A stretch of 11,050 bases of DNA. It comes from CAMDHY01 sp943372725 (lineage in GTDB: Bacteria; Pseudomonadota; Alphaproteobacteria; Rhizobiales; Segnochrobactraceae). The translations under genes and the position numbers were made by a program. Positions 1 to 6,149 of the stretch are shown here, in pieces. Each line of letters starts with the position of its first letter. Position 1 is the first letter of the stretch. The DNA is taken from the NCBI GenBank assembly GCA_943372725.1, contig CALRZT010000147.1:1-11050 (forward strand), given 5' to 3'. The notes under the pieces are model-generated. The model searched no databases. It was not told the DNA's origin and saw only the letters and a program-made list of their open reading frames with translations.

Positions 1-86
1 TCGCGATGGAGGAGAAGCTGCGCTTCGCCATCCGAGAGGGCGGCCGGACGGTAGGCGCGGGCGTCGTCGCCCAGATCATCGAGTAA
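1..86 (+). CDS. tuf: Elongation factor Tu, C-terminal fragment
   Basis: This is the 3' end of the gene for EF-Tu, the GTPase that carries aminoacyl-tRNA to the ribosomal A site. The frame begins at base 3 and gives 27 residues before TAA at 84-86. The core RFAIREGGRTVGAGVVA is the near-invariant end of EF-Tu domain III, so the identity is secure although the GTPase domain lies outside the window. The residues just before it (AMEEKL) and the terminal QIIE differ slightly from the E. coli tail, as is usual between phyla. A tuf gene directly before rpsJ matches the str-S10 arrangement of many bacteria, including alphaproteobacteria. Whether there is a second tuf copy elsewhere cannot be told from here. 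Confidence 0.97.
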   Translation, partial: AMEEKLRFAIREGGRTVGAGVVAQIIE

Positions 87-107
87 CAAGACCCGCGACG
101 CAGGACA

Positions 108-135
108 CGGCGACGGGCGAAAACGCCCGACGCCG
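108..135 (+). repeat. Inverted repeat (stem-loop) between tuf and rpsJ
   Basis: CGGCG-A-CGGGCG (108-119), an AAAA loop (120-123), then CGCCCG-A-CGCCG (124-135). The arms pair perfectly over 11 bp apart from one A-A mismatch, so a very stable G/C hairpin is expected in the transcript 46 nt before the rpsJ start. No T-tract follows, so it does not look like an intrinsic terminator. It could be an attenuator, an RNA-processing site or a 3'-end stabiliser for tuf mRNA; these roles are inference. The rest of the 87-180 spacer is GC-rich and shows no convincing -35/-10 pair. Confidence 0.7.
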
Positions 136-180
136 CGGTCCGGTCCCGATCAAGACGAGCGCTGAACCGAGGGCGCATCC

Positions 181-489
181 ATGAACGGCCAGAATATCCG
201 GATCCGCCTCAAGGCGTTCGACCATCGCGTGCTCGACGCTTCGACGCGCGAGATCGTGAACACGGCAAAACGGACGGGTGCGCAGGTGCGCGGCCCGGTC
301 CCGCTGCCGACCCGCATCGAGAAGTTCACGGTCAACCGGTCGCCGCACATCGACAAGAAGAGCCGGGAACAGTTCGAGATTCGCACGCACAAGCGCCTGC
401 TCGACATCATCGACCCCACGCCGCAGACCGTCGACGCTTTGATGAAGCTCGACCTTGCGGCCGGTGTCGACGTCGAGATCAAGCTCTGA
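181..489 (+). CDS. rpsJ: 30S ribosomal protein S10 (uS10)
   Basis: First gene of the S10 cluster, 102 aa, close to the E. coli length of 103. S10 is a 30S head protein that also serves as NusE in transcription antitermination with NusB. The N-terminal IRIRLKAFDHRVLD strand-helix, the VRGPVPLPT loop, the RSPHIDKKSREQFE segment and the RTHKRLLDII helix are all classic for the family. The ATG is preceded by GAGGG (169-173) with 7-nt spacing. It lies 94 nt after tuf, the largest gap in the window, and 32 nt before rplC. The long E. coli S10 leader that binds L4 has no room here unless regulation sits within tuf or in the 108-135 hairpin. Confidence 0.98.
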   Translation: MNGQNIRIRLKAFDHRVLDASTREIVNTAKRTGAQVRGPVPLPTRIEKFTVNRSPHIDKKSREQFEIRTHKRLLDIIDPTPQTVDALMKLDLAAGVDVEIKL

Positions 490-521
490 GTAGTGCGGCA
501 CGGTTTGGAGAGGCCTGACCC

Positions 522-1265
522 ATGCGTTCAGGAATGATCGCCCAGAAGGTCGGCATGACCCGCGTCTACAATGAGGCGGGGGAACATGTGCCGGTGACGG
601 TTCTGCGCGTCGAGAACTGCCAGGTGGTCGCCCACCGCACGGCGGAGAAGGACGGCTATGTGGCGCTGCAGCTCGGTTCCGGGCGGGCGAAGACGAAGAA
701 CGTCGCCAAGGCGATGCGCGGTCACTTCGCAGTGGCGAGCGTCGAGCCGAAGCGCGAGATCGTCGAGTTCCGGGTGAGCCCGGAGAACGTCATCGCGGTC
801 GGCGCCGAGCTTACGGCCGATCACTTCGTCGACGGCCAGTTCGTCGACGTGACCGGCACCTCTATCGGCAAGGGCTTCGCCGGCGTCATGAAGCGCCACA
901 ACTTCGGTGGTGGTCGCGCCAGCCACGGCAACTCGGTGACCCACCGCGCCCACGGCTCGACCGGCCAGCGCCAGGACCCCGGCAAGGTGTTCAAGGGCAA
1001 GAAGATGGCCGGCCACATGGGCCAGGTTCGCGTCACCACGCAGAACCTCAAGGTCGTCCGCACCGACGCCGAGCGCGGCCTGATCCTCATCGAGGGCGCC
1101 GTTCCCGGCGCCAAGGGTGGACGGATCCTGGTGCGCGACGCGGTGAAGCGGGCGCTTCCGAAGGACGTGCCGTCGCCGGGCAAGTTCCGCCTGGCCGGTG
1201 AGACCGGTGCTGCGCCGGATGCTGCCGAAGCCCCGGCCGCTCCGGCGGAGAAGGAGAGCGAGTGA
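522..1265 (+). CDS. rplC: 50S ribosomal protein L3 (uL3)
   Basis: Early-assembly 23S rRNA-binding protein whose extended loop reaches toward the peptidyl-transferase centre. The product is 247 aa against about 209 in E. coli, a length typical of alphaproteobacterial L3. It starts MRSGMIAQKVGMTRVY, and carries the signature core FAGVMKRHNFGGGRASHGN followed by the HGSTGQRQDPGKVFKGKKM loop. The glutamines in that loop (Q149/Q151) cover the site that PrmB methylates in E. coli. The last roughly 20 residues are a low-complexity Ala/Pro/Glu tail, probably disordered. A strong GGAGAGG (507-513) lies 8 nt before ATG. Its TGA shares one base with the rplD ATG, implying translational coupling. Confidence 0.98.
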   Translation: MRSGMIAQKVGMTRVYNEAGEHVPVTVLRVENCQVVAHRTAEKDGYVALQLGSGRAKTKNVAKAMRGHFAVASVEPKREIVEFRVSPENVIAVGAELTADHFVDGQFVDVTGTSIGKGFAGVMKRHNFGGGRASHGNSVTHRAHGSTGQRQDPGKVFKGKKMAGHMGQVRVTTQNLKVVRTDAERGLILIEGAVPGAKGGRILVRDAVKRALPKDVPSPGKFRLAGETGAAPDAAEAPAAPAEKESE

Positions 1266-1885
1266 TGGAACTCGAGGTCAAGACGCTGGACGGCGCCTCG
1301 GCGGGCTCGATCACGGTCTCCGACGAGATCTTCGGGCTTGAGCCCCGTGCCGACATCCTGCAGCGCATCGTGCGCTGGCAGCTGTCGAAGCGGCAGGCCG
1401 GCACCCACAAGGCGAAGATCCGCTCCGAGGTGAACCGCACCGGCCGCAAGATGTACAAGCAGAAGGGCACCGGCCGCGCCCGCCATGGTGACCAGTCGGC
1501 GCCGCAGTTCCGCGGTGGCGGCAAGGCCTTCGGTCCGGTCGTGCGCAGCCATGCTCACGACCTGCCGAAGAAGGTGCGCGCTCTCGGCCTGAAGCATGCG
1601 CTGTCGGCCAAGGCGAAGGCCTCGACGCTGATCGTCGTCGACGAGGCGACGGCGGCCGAGCCGAAGACCAAGGCGCTGCGCGAGCGGCTCGCGGCCTTCG
1701 GCTTGCAGCGGGTGCTGATCATCGCCGGCAACGAGGTGGACGCCAACTTCCAGCTCGCCGCCCGCAACATCCCCAATCTCGACGTGCTGCCGGTGCAGGG
1801 CATCAACGTCTACGACATCCTGCGGCGTGACACCCTGGTGCTCACCCGCGAGGCCGTCGAGCGCCTCGAGGAGCGGTTCAAATGA
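1265..1885 (+). CDS. rplD: 50S ribosomal protein L4 (uL4)
   Basis: L4 binds 23S rRNA early in assembly, and its loop lines the peptide exit tunnel. In gammaproteobacteria it also autoregulates the S10 operon. The product is 206 aa (E. coli 201). The tunnel loop is the region around residues 50-90, with VNRTGRKMYKQKGTGRARHG and FRGGGKAFGP. I chose ATG at 1265, which overlaps the rplC stop as TGATG, because AAGGAG (1251-1256) then sits 8 nt upstream. A GTG one codon earlier (1262) would give MM at the N-terminus and only 5-nt spacing, and is less likely. Its own stop overlaps the rplW start as ATGA. Confidence 0.97.
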   Translation: MELEVKTLDGASAGSITVSDEIFGLEPRADILQRIVRWQLSKRQAGTHKAKIRSEVNRTGRKMYKQKGTGRARHGDQSAPQFRGGGKAFGPVVRSHAHDLPKKVRALGLKHALSAKAKASTLIVVDEATAAEPKTKALRERLAAFGLQRVLIIAGNEVDANFQLAARNIPNLDVLPVQGINVYDILRRDTLVLTREAVERLEERFK

Positions 1886-2175
1886 CCAACCTCAAGCACT
1901 ACGACGTGATCGTAGCGCCGGTCATCACCGAGAAGTCGACCGTGCTCAGCGAGCAGAACAAGGTCGTCTTCCGGGTGGCGCCGAAGGCTTCGAAGCCGGA
2001 GATCAAGGCGGCGGTCGAAGCGTTGTTCGGTGTCAAGGTGACGGCCGTCAACACCCTTGTCCGCAAGGGCAAACTGAAGCGCTTCCGCGGCTCCCTCGGG
2101 CGCCAGTCGGACGTGAAGCGTGCCGTCGTGACGCTGGCCGAGGGCCAGACGATCGACATCACGACCGGCCTGTGA
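1882..2175 (+). CDS. rplW: 50S ribosomal protein L23 (uL23)
   Basis: L23 sits at the exit of the nascent-peptide tunnel and is the docking site for trigger factor and the signal recognition particle. The product is 97 aa, near the E. coli length of 100. It shows the usual DVIVAPVITEKST N-terminus, the VAPKASKPEIKAAVEALFGVKV helix-strand unit, and the basic VRKGKLKRFRG loop. In E. coli a conserved surface glutamate in the EALF helix is part of the trigger-factor contact, and the same EALF motif is present here. The ATG overlaps the rplD stop (ATGA, 1882-1885), with GAGGAG at 1868-1873 inside rplD as its Shine-Dalgarno. Confidence 0.98.
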   Translation: MTNLKHYDVIVAPVITEKSTVLSEQNKVVFRVAPKASKPEIKAAVEALFGVKVTAVNTLVRKGKLKRFRGSLGRQSDVKRAVVTLAEGQTIDITTGL

Positions 2176-2191
2176 GCGTGGAGCGCAGACC

Positions 2192-3025
2192 ATGGCTCTG
2201 AAATCCTACAAGCCGACGACGGCCGGCCAGCGACAGCTGGTCCTCGTCGATCGTTCCGAGCTCTACAAGGGCAAGCCGGTCAAGTCGCTGACCGAAGGCC
2301 TCTCGGCCTCGGGCGGACGCAACAACGCCGGTCGCATCACCGTCCGCTTCCGCGGCGGCGGTCACAAGCGCACCTACCGCCTCGTCGACTTCAAGCGCCG
2401 CAAGCGCGAGATGACGGCGACGGTCGACCGGATCGAGTACGATCCGAACCGCACGGCCTTCATCGCGCTCCTCAAGTACGAGGACGGCGAGCTCGCCTAC
2501 ATCCTGGCGCCGCAGCGCCTGGCGGTGGGTGACAACGTCATCGCCGGCGCCCAGGCCGACGTGAAGCCGGGCAACGCGATGCCGCTCTCGGCGATGCCGG
2601 TCGGCACGATCGTCCACAACGTCGAGATGAAGCCCGGCAAGGGCGGTCAGATCGCGCGGTCGGCCGGTACCTACGCGCAGATCGTCGGCCGCGATCAGGG
2701 CTACGCGATCCTGCGTCTCAATTCCGGCGAGCAGCGCCGTGTGCTCGGCACCTGCTTCGCCACGGTGGGCGCGGTGTCGAACCCCGACCACGCCAACATC
2801 AATCTCGGCAAGGCCGGCCGTTCGCGCTGGCTCGGCCGCAAGCCGCACAACCGCGGCGTCACGATGAACCCGGTCGACCATCCGCATGGCGGTGGTGAAG
2901 GCCGGACCTCGGGTGGACGCCATCCGGTGACGCCATGGGGCAAGCCCACCAAGGGCAAGAAGACGCGCCGCAATAAGTCGACGGACAAGTTCATCGTCCG
3001 TAGCCGGCACGCCAGGAAGAAGTGA
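2192..3025 (+). CDS. rplB: 50S ribosomal protein L2 (uL2)
   Basis: L2 is one of the most conserved large-subunit proteins. It is needed for subunit association and supports peptidyl-transferase activity. The product is 277 aa (E. coli 273). The N-terminal half has the GGRNNAGRITVRFRGGGHKR and YRLVDFKRRK motifs. The C-terminal half has AGRSRWLGRKPHNRGVTMN and then the HPHGGGEGRTSGGRHPVTPW signature, whose histidine at about residue 230 matches the functionally important His229 of E. coli. The basic tail ends RSRHARKK. GGAG (2180-2183) lies 8 nt before the ATG, and the gap to rplW is 16 nt. No anomalies seen. Confidence 0.98.
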   Translation: MALKSYKPTTAGQRQLVLVDRSELYKGKPVKSLTEGLSASGGRNNAGRITVRFRGGGHKRTYRLVDFKRRKREMTATVDRIEYDPNRTAFIALLKYEDGELAYILAPQRLAVGDNVIAGAQADVKPGNAMPLSAMPVGTIVHNVEMKPGKGGQIARSAGTYAQIVGRDQGYAILRLNSGEQRRVLGTCFATVGAVSNPDHANINLGKAGRSRWLGRKPHNRGVTMNPVDHPHGGGEGRTSGGRHPVTPWGKPTKGKKTRRNKSTDKFIVRSRHARKK

Positions 3026-3035
3026 GGGCTGAACC

Positions 3036-3314
3036 GTGGCTCGTTCCGTCTGGAAAGGTCCGTTCGTCGACGGCTATATGCTCAAGAAGGCCGAGAAGGC
3101 GCGCGGCTCCGCGCGCTCCGAGGTCGTCAAGATCTGGAGCCGCCGGTCGACCATCCTGCCGCAGTTCGTCGGTCTGACGTTCGGCGTCTACAACGGCCAG
3201 AAGCACATTCCGGTGCAGGTGTCCGAGGACATGGTCGGTCACCGGTTCGGCGAGTTCGCCCCGACGCGGACCTTCTACGGTCACGCGGCCGACAAGAAGT
3301 CCAAGAGGAAGTAA
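3036..3314 (+). CDS. rpsS: 30S ribosomal protein S19 (uS19), GTG start
   Basis: S19 is a 30S head protein that pairs with S13 near the decoding region and the intersubunit bridges. The length of 92 aa is identical to E. coli. It begins MARSVWKGPFVDGYMLKKAE, contains IWSRRSTILPQFVG and VYNGQKHIPVQVSEDMVGH, and ends in the typical KLGEF-like FGEFAPTRTFYGH followed by a short lysine tail. The initiator is GTG at 3036. GAGGG (3024-3028) overlaps the rplB stop region with 7-nt spacing, and no in-frame ATG gives a better start. The gap to rplB is 10 nt and that to rplV only 3 nt, so coupled translation is likely. Confidence 0.97.
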   Translation: MARSVWKGPFVDGYMLKKAEKARGSARSEVVKIWSRRSTILPQFVGLTFGVYNGQKHIPVQVSEDMVGHRFGEFAPTRTFYGHAADKKSKRK

Positions 3315-3317
3315 CCG

Positions 3318-3698
3318 ATGGGCAAGTCCAAGGCCGCACGGGCCCTCAAGGACAACGAGGCGAAGGCGATCGCCAAGATGCTGCGGGTGTCCCCGCAGAA
3401 GCTCAATCTCGTCGCCCAGCTGATCCGCGGGAAGACGGTGCCGGCGGCGCTCGCCGACCTGACCTTCTCGAAGAAGCGGATCGCCCGCGACGTCAAGAAG
3501 ACGCTGGAGTCGGCCGTCGCCAACGCCGAGAACAACCACGACCTCGACGTCGACAGCCTGGTCGTCGCCGAGGCCTTCGTCGGCAAGGCGCTGGTGATGA
3601 AGCGCTTCGCGGCGCGCGGCCGTGGCCGCTCGAGCCGCATCGAGAAGCCTTTCGCGAACCTCACGATCGTGGTTCGGGAAGTCGAGGAGGCCGCCTGA
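3318..3698 (+). CDS. rplV: 50S ribosomal protein L22 (uL22)
   Basis: L22 contacts all 23S rRNA domains. Its long beta-hairpin lines the exit tunnel next to L4, near the macrolide-binding region. The product is 126 aa, longer than the E. coli 110, with the N-terminal extension seen in alphaproteobacteria (MGKSKAARALKDNEAKA). The core LRVSPQKLNLVAQLIRGK is followed by the NNHDLDVDSLVVAEAFVGK segment. The hairpin tip, with its basic AARGRGRSSRIEKP, lies at about residues 98-111. AGAGGAAG in the last codons of rpsS serves as Shine-Dalgarno. The TGA overlaps the rpsC ATG by one base. Confidence 0.98.
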   Translation: MGKSKAARALKDNEAKAIAKMLRVSPQKLNLVAQLIRGKTVPAALADLTFSKKRIARDVKKTLESAVANAENNHDLDVDSLVVAEAFVGKALVMKRFAARGRGRSSRIEKPFANLTIVVREVEEAA

Positions 3699-4462
3699 TG
3701 GGTCAGAAAGTCAATCCGATCGGCCTGCGGCTCGGCATCAACCGGACCTGGGATTCGCGCTGGTTCGCCGATCGCGGCGAGTACGGCCGTCTGCTCCACG
3801 AGGATCTGAAGATCCGCGAGAAGCTGATGGACGACCTGAAGCAGGCGGCGGTCTCCAAGATCGTCATCGAGCGTCCGCACAAGAAGTGCCGCGTGACGAT
3901 CCACACCGCCCGTCCGGGCGTGGTGATCGGCAAGAAGGGCGCCGACATCGACAAGCTTCGCAAGAAGGTTGCGGCGATGACGGACTCCGAGGTGCACCTC
4001 AACATCGTCGAGGTGCGCAAGCCGGAGATCGACGCGACGCTGGTCGCCGCCTCGATCGCCCAGCAGCTCGAGCGTCGCGTGGCGTTCCGCCGGGCAATGA
4101 AGCGGGCCGTCCAGTCGGCGATGCGCCTCGGTGCGGAAGGCATCCGCATCAACTGCTCCGGTCGTCTCGGCGGTGCCGAGATCGCCCGCATGGAGTGGTA
4201 CCGCGAGGGCCGCGTGCCGCTGCACACGCTGCGCGCCGACGTCGACTACGGCGTCGCCACGGCGAAGACCGCCTACGGCACCTGCGGCGTGAAGGTGTGG
4301 ATCTTCAAGGGCGAGATCCTCGAGCACGATCCGATGGCGTCGGAGCGGCGGGCGAGCGAGGGCAACGAGGCCGGTTCGCACGGCCACGGCGGCCGCGAGC
4401 GGGACCGTGATCGCGATCGCGATCGCGACCACCGCGATCGTCGTCGCCAGGATCACGGCTGA
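3698..4462 (+). CDS. rpsC: 30S ribosomal protein S3 (uS3) with Arg-Asp repeat tail
   Basis: S3 forms part of the mRNA entry channel and its helicase surface. The product is 254 aa against 233 in E. coli. It begins MGQKVNPIGLRLGINR. The type II KH domain carries GVVIGKKGADID with the GxxG element GKKG at residues 78-81. The C-terminal S3 domain includes INCSGRLGGAEIAR and YGTCGVKVWIFKGEI. After MASERRA the protein adds a charged low-complexity tail (residues 228-254: HGHGG, then RD/RE repeats ending QDHG), encoded in part by three tandem GATCGC units at 4409-4426. GAGGAGG (3684-3690) is 7 nt before the ATG. No frame break is seen, and the tail is continuous with the conserved core. Confidence 0.98.
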   Translation: MGQKVNPIGLRLGINRTWDSRWFADRGEYGRLLHEDLKIREKLMDDLKQAAVSKIVIERPHKKCRVTIHTARPGVVIGKKGADIDKLRKKVAAMTDSEVHLNIVEVRKPEIDATLVAASIAQQLERRVAFRRAMKRAVQSAMRLGAEGIRINCSGRLGGAEIARMEWYREGRVPLHTLRADVDYGVATAKTAYGTCGVKVWIFKGEILEHDPMASERRASEGNEAGSHGHGGRERDRDRDRDRDHRDRRRQDHG

Positions 4463-4484
4463 GTTCCGGGCCTCGGCCCGGAGC
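4463..4484 (+). repeat. Inverted repeat directly after rpsC
   Basis: TCCGGGCC (4465-4472) and GGCCCGGA (4475-4482) are perfect inverted arms around TC. With the flanking G-C and T-G pairs the stem covers 4463-4484, starting on the first base after the rpsC stop. In practice a 4-nt CTCG loop on a shorter stem is likely. The bases after it (GCGGACCAGACAG) contain no T-tract, so it is not a standard terminator. It occupies nearly half of the 49-nt rpsC-rplP spacer. Function is unknown; mRNA processing or protection of the upstream message is an inference. Confidence 0.7.
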
Positions 4485-4511
4485 GCGGACCAGACAGATT
4501 AGAGAAGAGCC

Positions 4512-4925
4512 ATGCTGCAACCGAAGCGCACCAAGTTCCGAAAGCAGTTCAAGGGCCGCATCCATGGCGTCGCCAAGGGCGGTACCGACCTCAATTTCGG
4601 CGCCTTCGGCCTGAAGGCCCTGGAGCCGGATCGCGTCACGGCCCGCCAGATCGAGGCGGCCCGCCGCGCCATCACGCGCCAGATGAAGCGCCAGGGTCGC
4701 GTGTGGATCCGGGTGTTCCCGGACGTGCCGGTGTCGAAGAAGCCGACCGAGGTGCGCATGGGCAAGGGCAAGGGTGCACCGGAGTATTGGGCGGCGCGGG
4801 TCAAGCCGGGCCGGATCATGTTCGAGGTCGACGGCGTCAGCGAGGAAGTCGCCCGCGAGGCGTTCCGGCTGGCCGCGGCCAAGCTGTCGGTCAAGACGCG
4901 GTTCGTTCAGCGGATCGCCGAGTGA
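4512..4925 (+). CDS. rplP: 50S ribosomal protein L16 (uL16)
   Basis: L16 is a late-assembling protein that helps position the A-site tRNA near the peptidyl-transferase centre. The product is 137 aa (E. coli 136). Signatures are the start MLQPKRTKFRKQFKGR, then FGAFGLKALEPDRVTARQIE, WIRVFPDVPVSKKPTEVRMG and KGKGAPEYWAARVKPG. The arginine at residue 82 (in VRMGKGKG) corresponds to the E. coli Arg81 that is hydroxylated by the oxygenase RoxA/YcfD; whether that enzyme exists here cannot be told. The Shine-Dalgarno is weak (AGAGAAGAG, about 4501-4509), unlike its neighbours, and it follows the post-rpsC hairpin. Confidence 0.98.
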   Translation: MLQPKRTKFRKQFKGRIHGVAKGGTDLNFGAFGLKALEPDRVTARQIEAARRAITRQMKRQGRVWIRVFPDVPVSKKPTEVRMGKGKGAPEYWAARVKPGRIMFEVDGVSEEVAREAFRLAAAKLSVKTRFVQRIAE

Positions 4926-4950
4926 GCGTCGGCACAGCGGAGTGACGGAG

Positions 4951-5151
4951 ATGAAGGCGAGCGACGTGCGCGCGAAGACGCCCGATGAGCTGACCGACGA
5001 CCTCGGGCGGCTCAAGAAGGAGCAGTTCAACCTGCGCTTCCAGAAGGCCACCGGCCAGCTCGAGAACACCGCGCGGGTGCGGCAGGTCCGCCGCGACATC
5101 GCCCGCATACAGACCGTGCTGCGCGCTAAAACCGCGCCGAAGAGCGCCTGA
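4951..5151 (+). CDS. rpmC: 50S ribosomal protein L29 (uL29)
   Basis: L29 is a small two-helix protein next to L23 at the tunnel exit. The product is 66 aa, close to the E. coli 63. It begins MKASDVRAKTPDELTDDLGR and contains the family motif LKKEQFNLRFQKATGQLENT and RVRQVRRDIARIQTVL. The ATG at 4951 fits the family N-terminus, with GGAG (4939-4942) 8 nt upstream. The frame is open further upstream into rplP, but that stretch is not L29-like. It lies 25 nt after rplP and 10 nt before rpsQ. The gene contains a small AAAACC patch near its end but nothing unusual in codon use. Confidence 0.97.
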   Translation: MKASDVRAKTPDELTDDLGRLKKEQFNLRFQKATGQLENTARVRQVRRDIARIQTVLRAKTAPKSA

Positions 5152-5161
5152 GGAGGCGGAG

Positions 5162-5422
5162 ATGCCGAAGCGTGTCCTGCAGGGCATCGTCGTCAGCGAC
5201 AAGACCGACAAGACTGTTGTCGTGAAGGTCGAGCGGCGCTTTACCCACCCGCTTTTGAAGAAGACCGTGCGCCGGTCGAAGAAGTACCAAGCGCACGACG
5301 ATGCGAACACGTACAAGATCGGCGACACCGTGCTCATCGAAGAGAGCAAGCCGATCTCCAAGACGAAGCGTTGGGTCGTCGTCGGCGCGTTGACGCCGTC
5401 GGGCGAAGCGGCGGCGAGCTGA
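5162..5422 (+). CDS. rpsQ: 30S ribosomal protein S17 (uS17)
   Basis: S17 is a primary 16S rRNA-binding OB-fold protein of the 30S body. The product is 86 aa (E. coli 84). The N-terminal strand RVLQGIVVSDKTDKTVVVKV, the HPLLKKTVRRSKKYQAHD loop, and YKIGDTVLIEESKPISKTKRW are diagnostic. A strong GAGGAGG (5150-5156) overlapping the rpmC stop sits 5 nt before the ATG. This is the last gene of the classical S10 operon. The 41-nt gap to rplN is where E. coli has its spc promoter; here the gap holds a 14-bp palindrome and short direct repeats but no recognisable promoter. Confidence 0.98.
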   Translation: MPKRVLQGIVVSDKTDKTVVVKVERRFTHPLLKKTVRRSKKYQAHDDANTYKIGDTVLIEESKPISKTKRWVVVGALTPSGEAAAS

Positions 5423-5436
5423 GCCGTCGCGACGGC
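5423..5436 (+). repeat. 14-bp palindrome after rpsQ
   Basis: GCCGTCGCGACGGC is a perfect 14-bp palindrome starting on the first base after the rpsQ TGA. It could fold as a short hairpin in RNA or act as a two-fold symmetric site in DNA. It is followed by two copies of AAGACGAG (5441-5448 and 5450-5457), the second of which leads into the rplN Shine-Dalgarno GAGG. There is no T-tract. The position matches the S10/spc junction, which makes a regulatory role conceivable, but nothing in the sequence proves it. Confidence 0.55.
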
Positions 5437-5463
5437 GCGTAAGACGAGAAAGACGAGGCGGCC

Positions 5464-5832
5464 ATGATTCAGATGCAGTCGAACCTCGACGTGGCGGATA
5501 ACTCCGGTGCCCGTCGCGTCATGTGCATCAAGGTGCTCGGCGGTTCGAAGCGCAAGTATGCCTCGGTCGGCGACGTCATCGTCGTGTCGATCAAGGAGGC
5601 GGCTCCGCGCGGCCGCGTGAAGAAGGGTGACGTGATGAAGGCGGTGGTCGTCCGGACCGCCAAGGACATCCGTCGCGTCGACGGCAGCGTGATCCGCTTC
5701 GACCGCAATGCGGCGGTGCTGATCAACAACCAGAAGGAGCCGATCGGCACCCGCATCTTCGGACCGGTGCCGCGCGAGCTCCGCGCCAAGAACCACATGA
5801 AGATCATTTCGCTCGCTCCCGAGGTGCTGTGA
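5464..5832 (+). CDS. rplN: 50S ribosomal protein L14 (uL14)
   Basis: First gene of the spc cluster. L14 sits at the subunit interface, where it forms an intersubunit bridge and is the target of the silencing factor RsfS. The product is 122 aa (E. coli 123). It carries SNLDVADNSGARRVMCIKVL, then VSIKEAAPRGRVKKGDVMKA, VVVRTAKDIRRVDGSVIRFD, and the ending GTRIFGPVPREL plus MKIISLAPEVL. These match the family almost without change. GAGG (5455-5458) is 5 nt before the ATG. The TGA overlaps the rplX ATG by one base (TGATG at 5830-5834). Confidence 0.98.
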   Translation: MIQMQSNLDVADNSGARRVMCIKVLGGSKRKYASVGDVIVVSIKEAAPRGRVKKGDVMKAVVVRTAKDIRRVDGSVIRFDRNAAVLINNQKEPIGTRIFGPVPRELRAKNHMKIISLAPEVL

Positions 5833-6149
5833 TGGCCGCGAAGATCAAAAAGGGTGATCGCGTCATCGTCACGACCGGCCGCGACAAGGGCCGTTCCGGC
5901 GAGGTGATCGAAGTACGGCCGACAGAGAACCGCGCCCTCGTGCGCGGTGTCAACCTCGTCCGCAAGCATCAGAAGCAGACCGCGCGCGACGAAGGCGGCA
6001 TCGTCTCCAAGGAGGCGGCGATCCACCTTTCCAACCTGGCGCTCGCCGACCCGAAGGACGGAAAGCCGACACGCGTCGGCTTCAAGGTCCTCGAGGACGG
6101 CCGCAAGGTTCGCGTCGCCAAGCGTTCGGGAGACCAGATCGATGGCTGA
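5832..6149 (+). CDS. rplX: 50S ribosomal protein L24 (uL24)
   Basis: L24 initiates assembly of the 50S subunit by binding the 5' part of 23S rRNA. The product is 105 aa (E. coli 104). The N-terminal KOW motif appears as KIKKGDRVIVTTGRDKGRSGEV, followed by NRALVRGVNLVRKHQK and a C-terminal VGFKVLEDGRKVRVAKRSG. I chose ATG at 5832, which overlaps the rplN stop, with GAGGTG (5821-5826) upstream; a GTG one codon earlier would only add a methionine. The 3' end runs 8 nt into rplE, so the two genes are translationally coupled. Confidence 0.97.
   Translation: MAAKIKKGDRVIVTTGRDKGRSGEVIEVRPTENRALVRGVNLVRKHQKQTARDEGGIVSKEAAIHLSNLALADPKDGKPTRVGFKVLEDGRKVRVAKRSGDQIDG

Noticed and set aside
3281..4456. 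Long open frame on the minus strand (391 codons) opposite rplV and rpsC
   Set aside because: It is antisense to two unmistakable ribosomal genes, has no recognisable domain, and its Ala/Val/Ile-rich start is simply the reverse complement of the GATCGC repeat. Long antisense frames are expected in GC-rich DNA.
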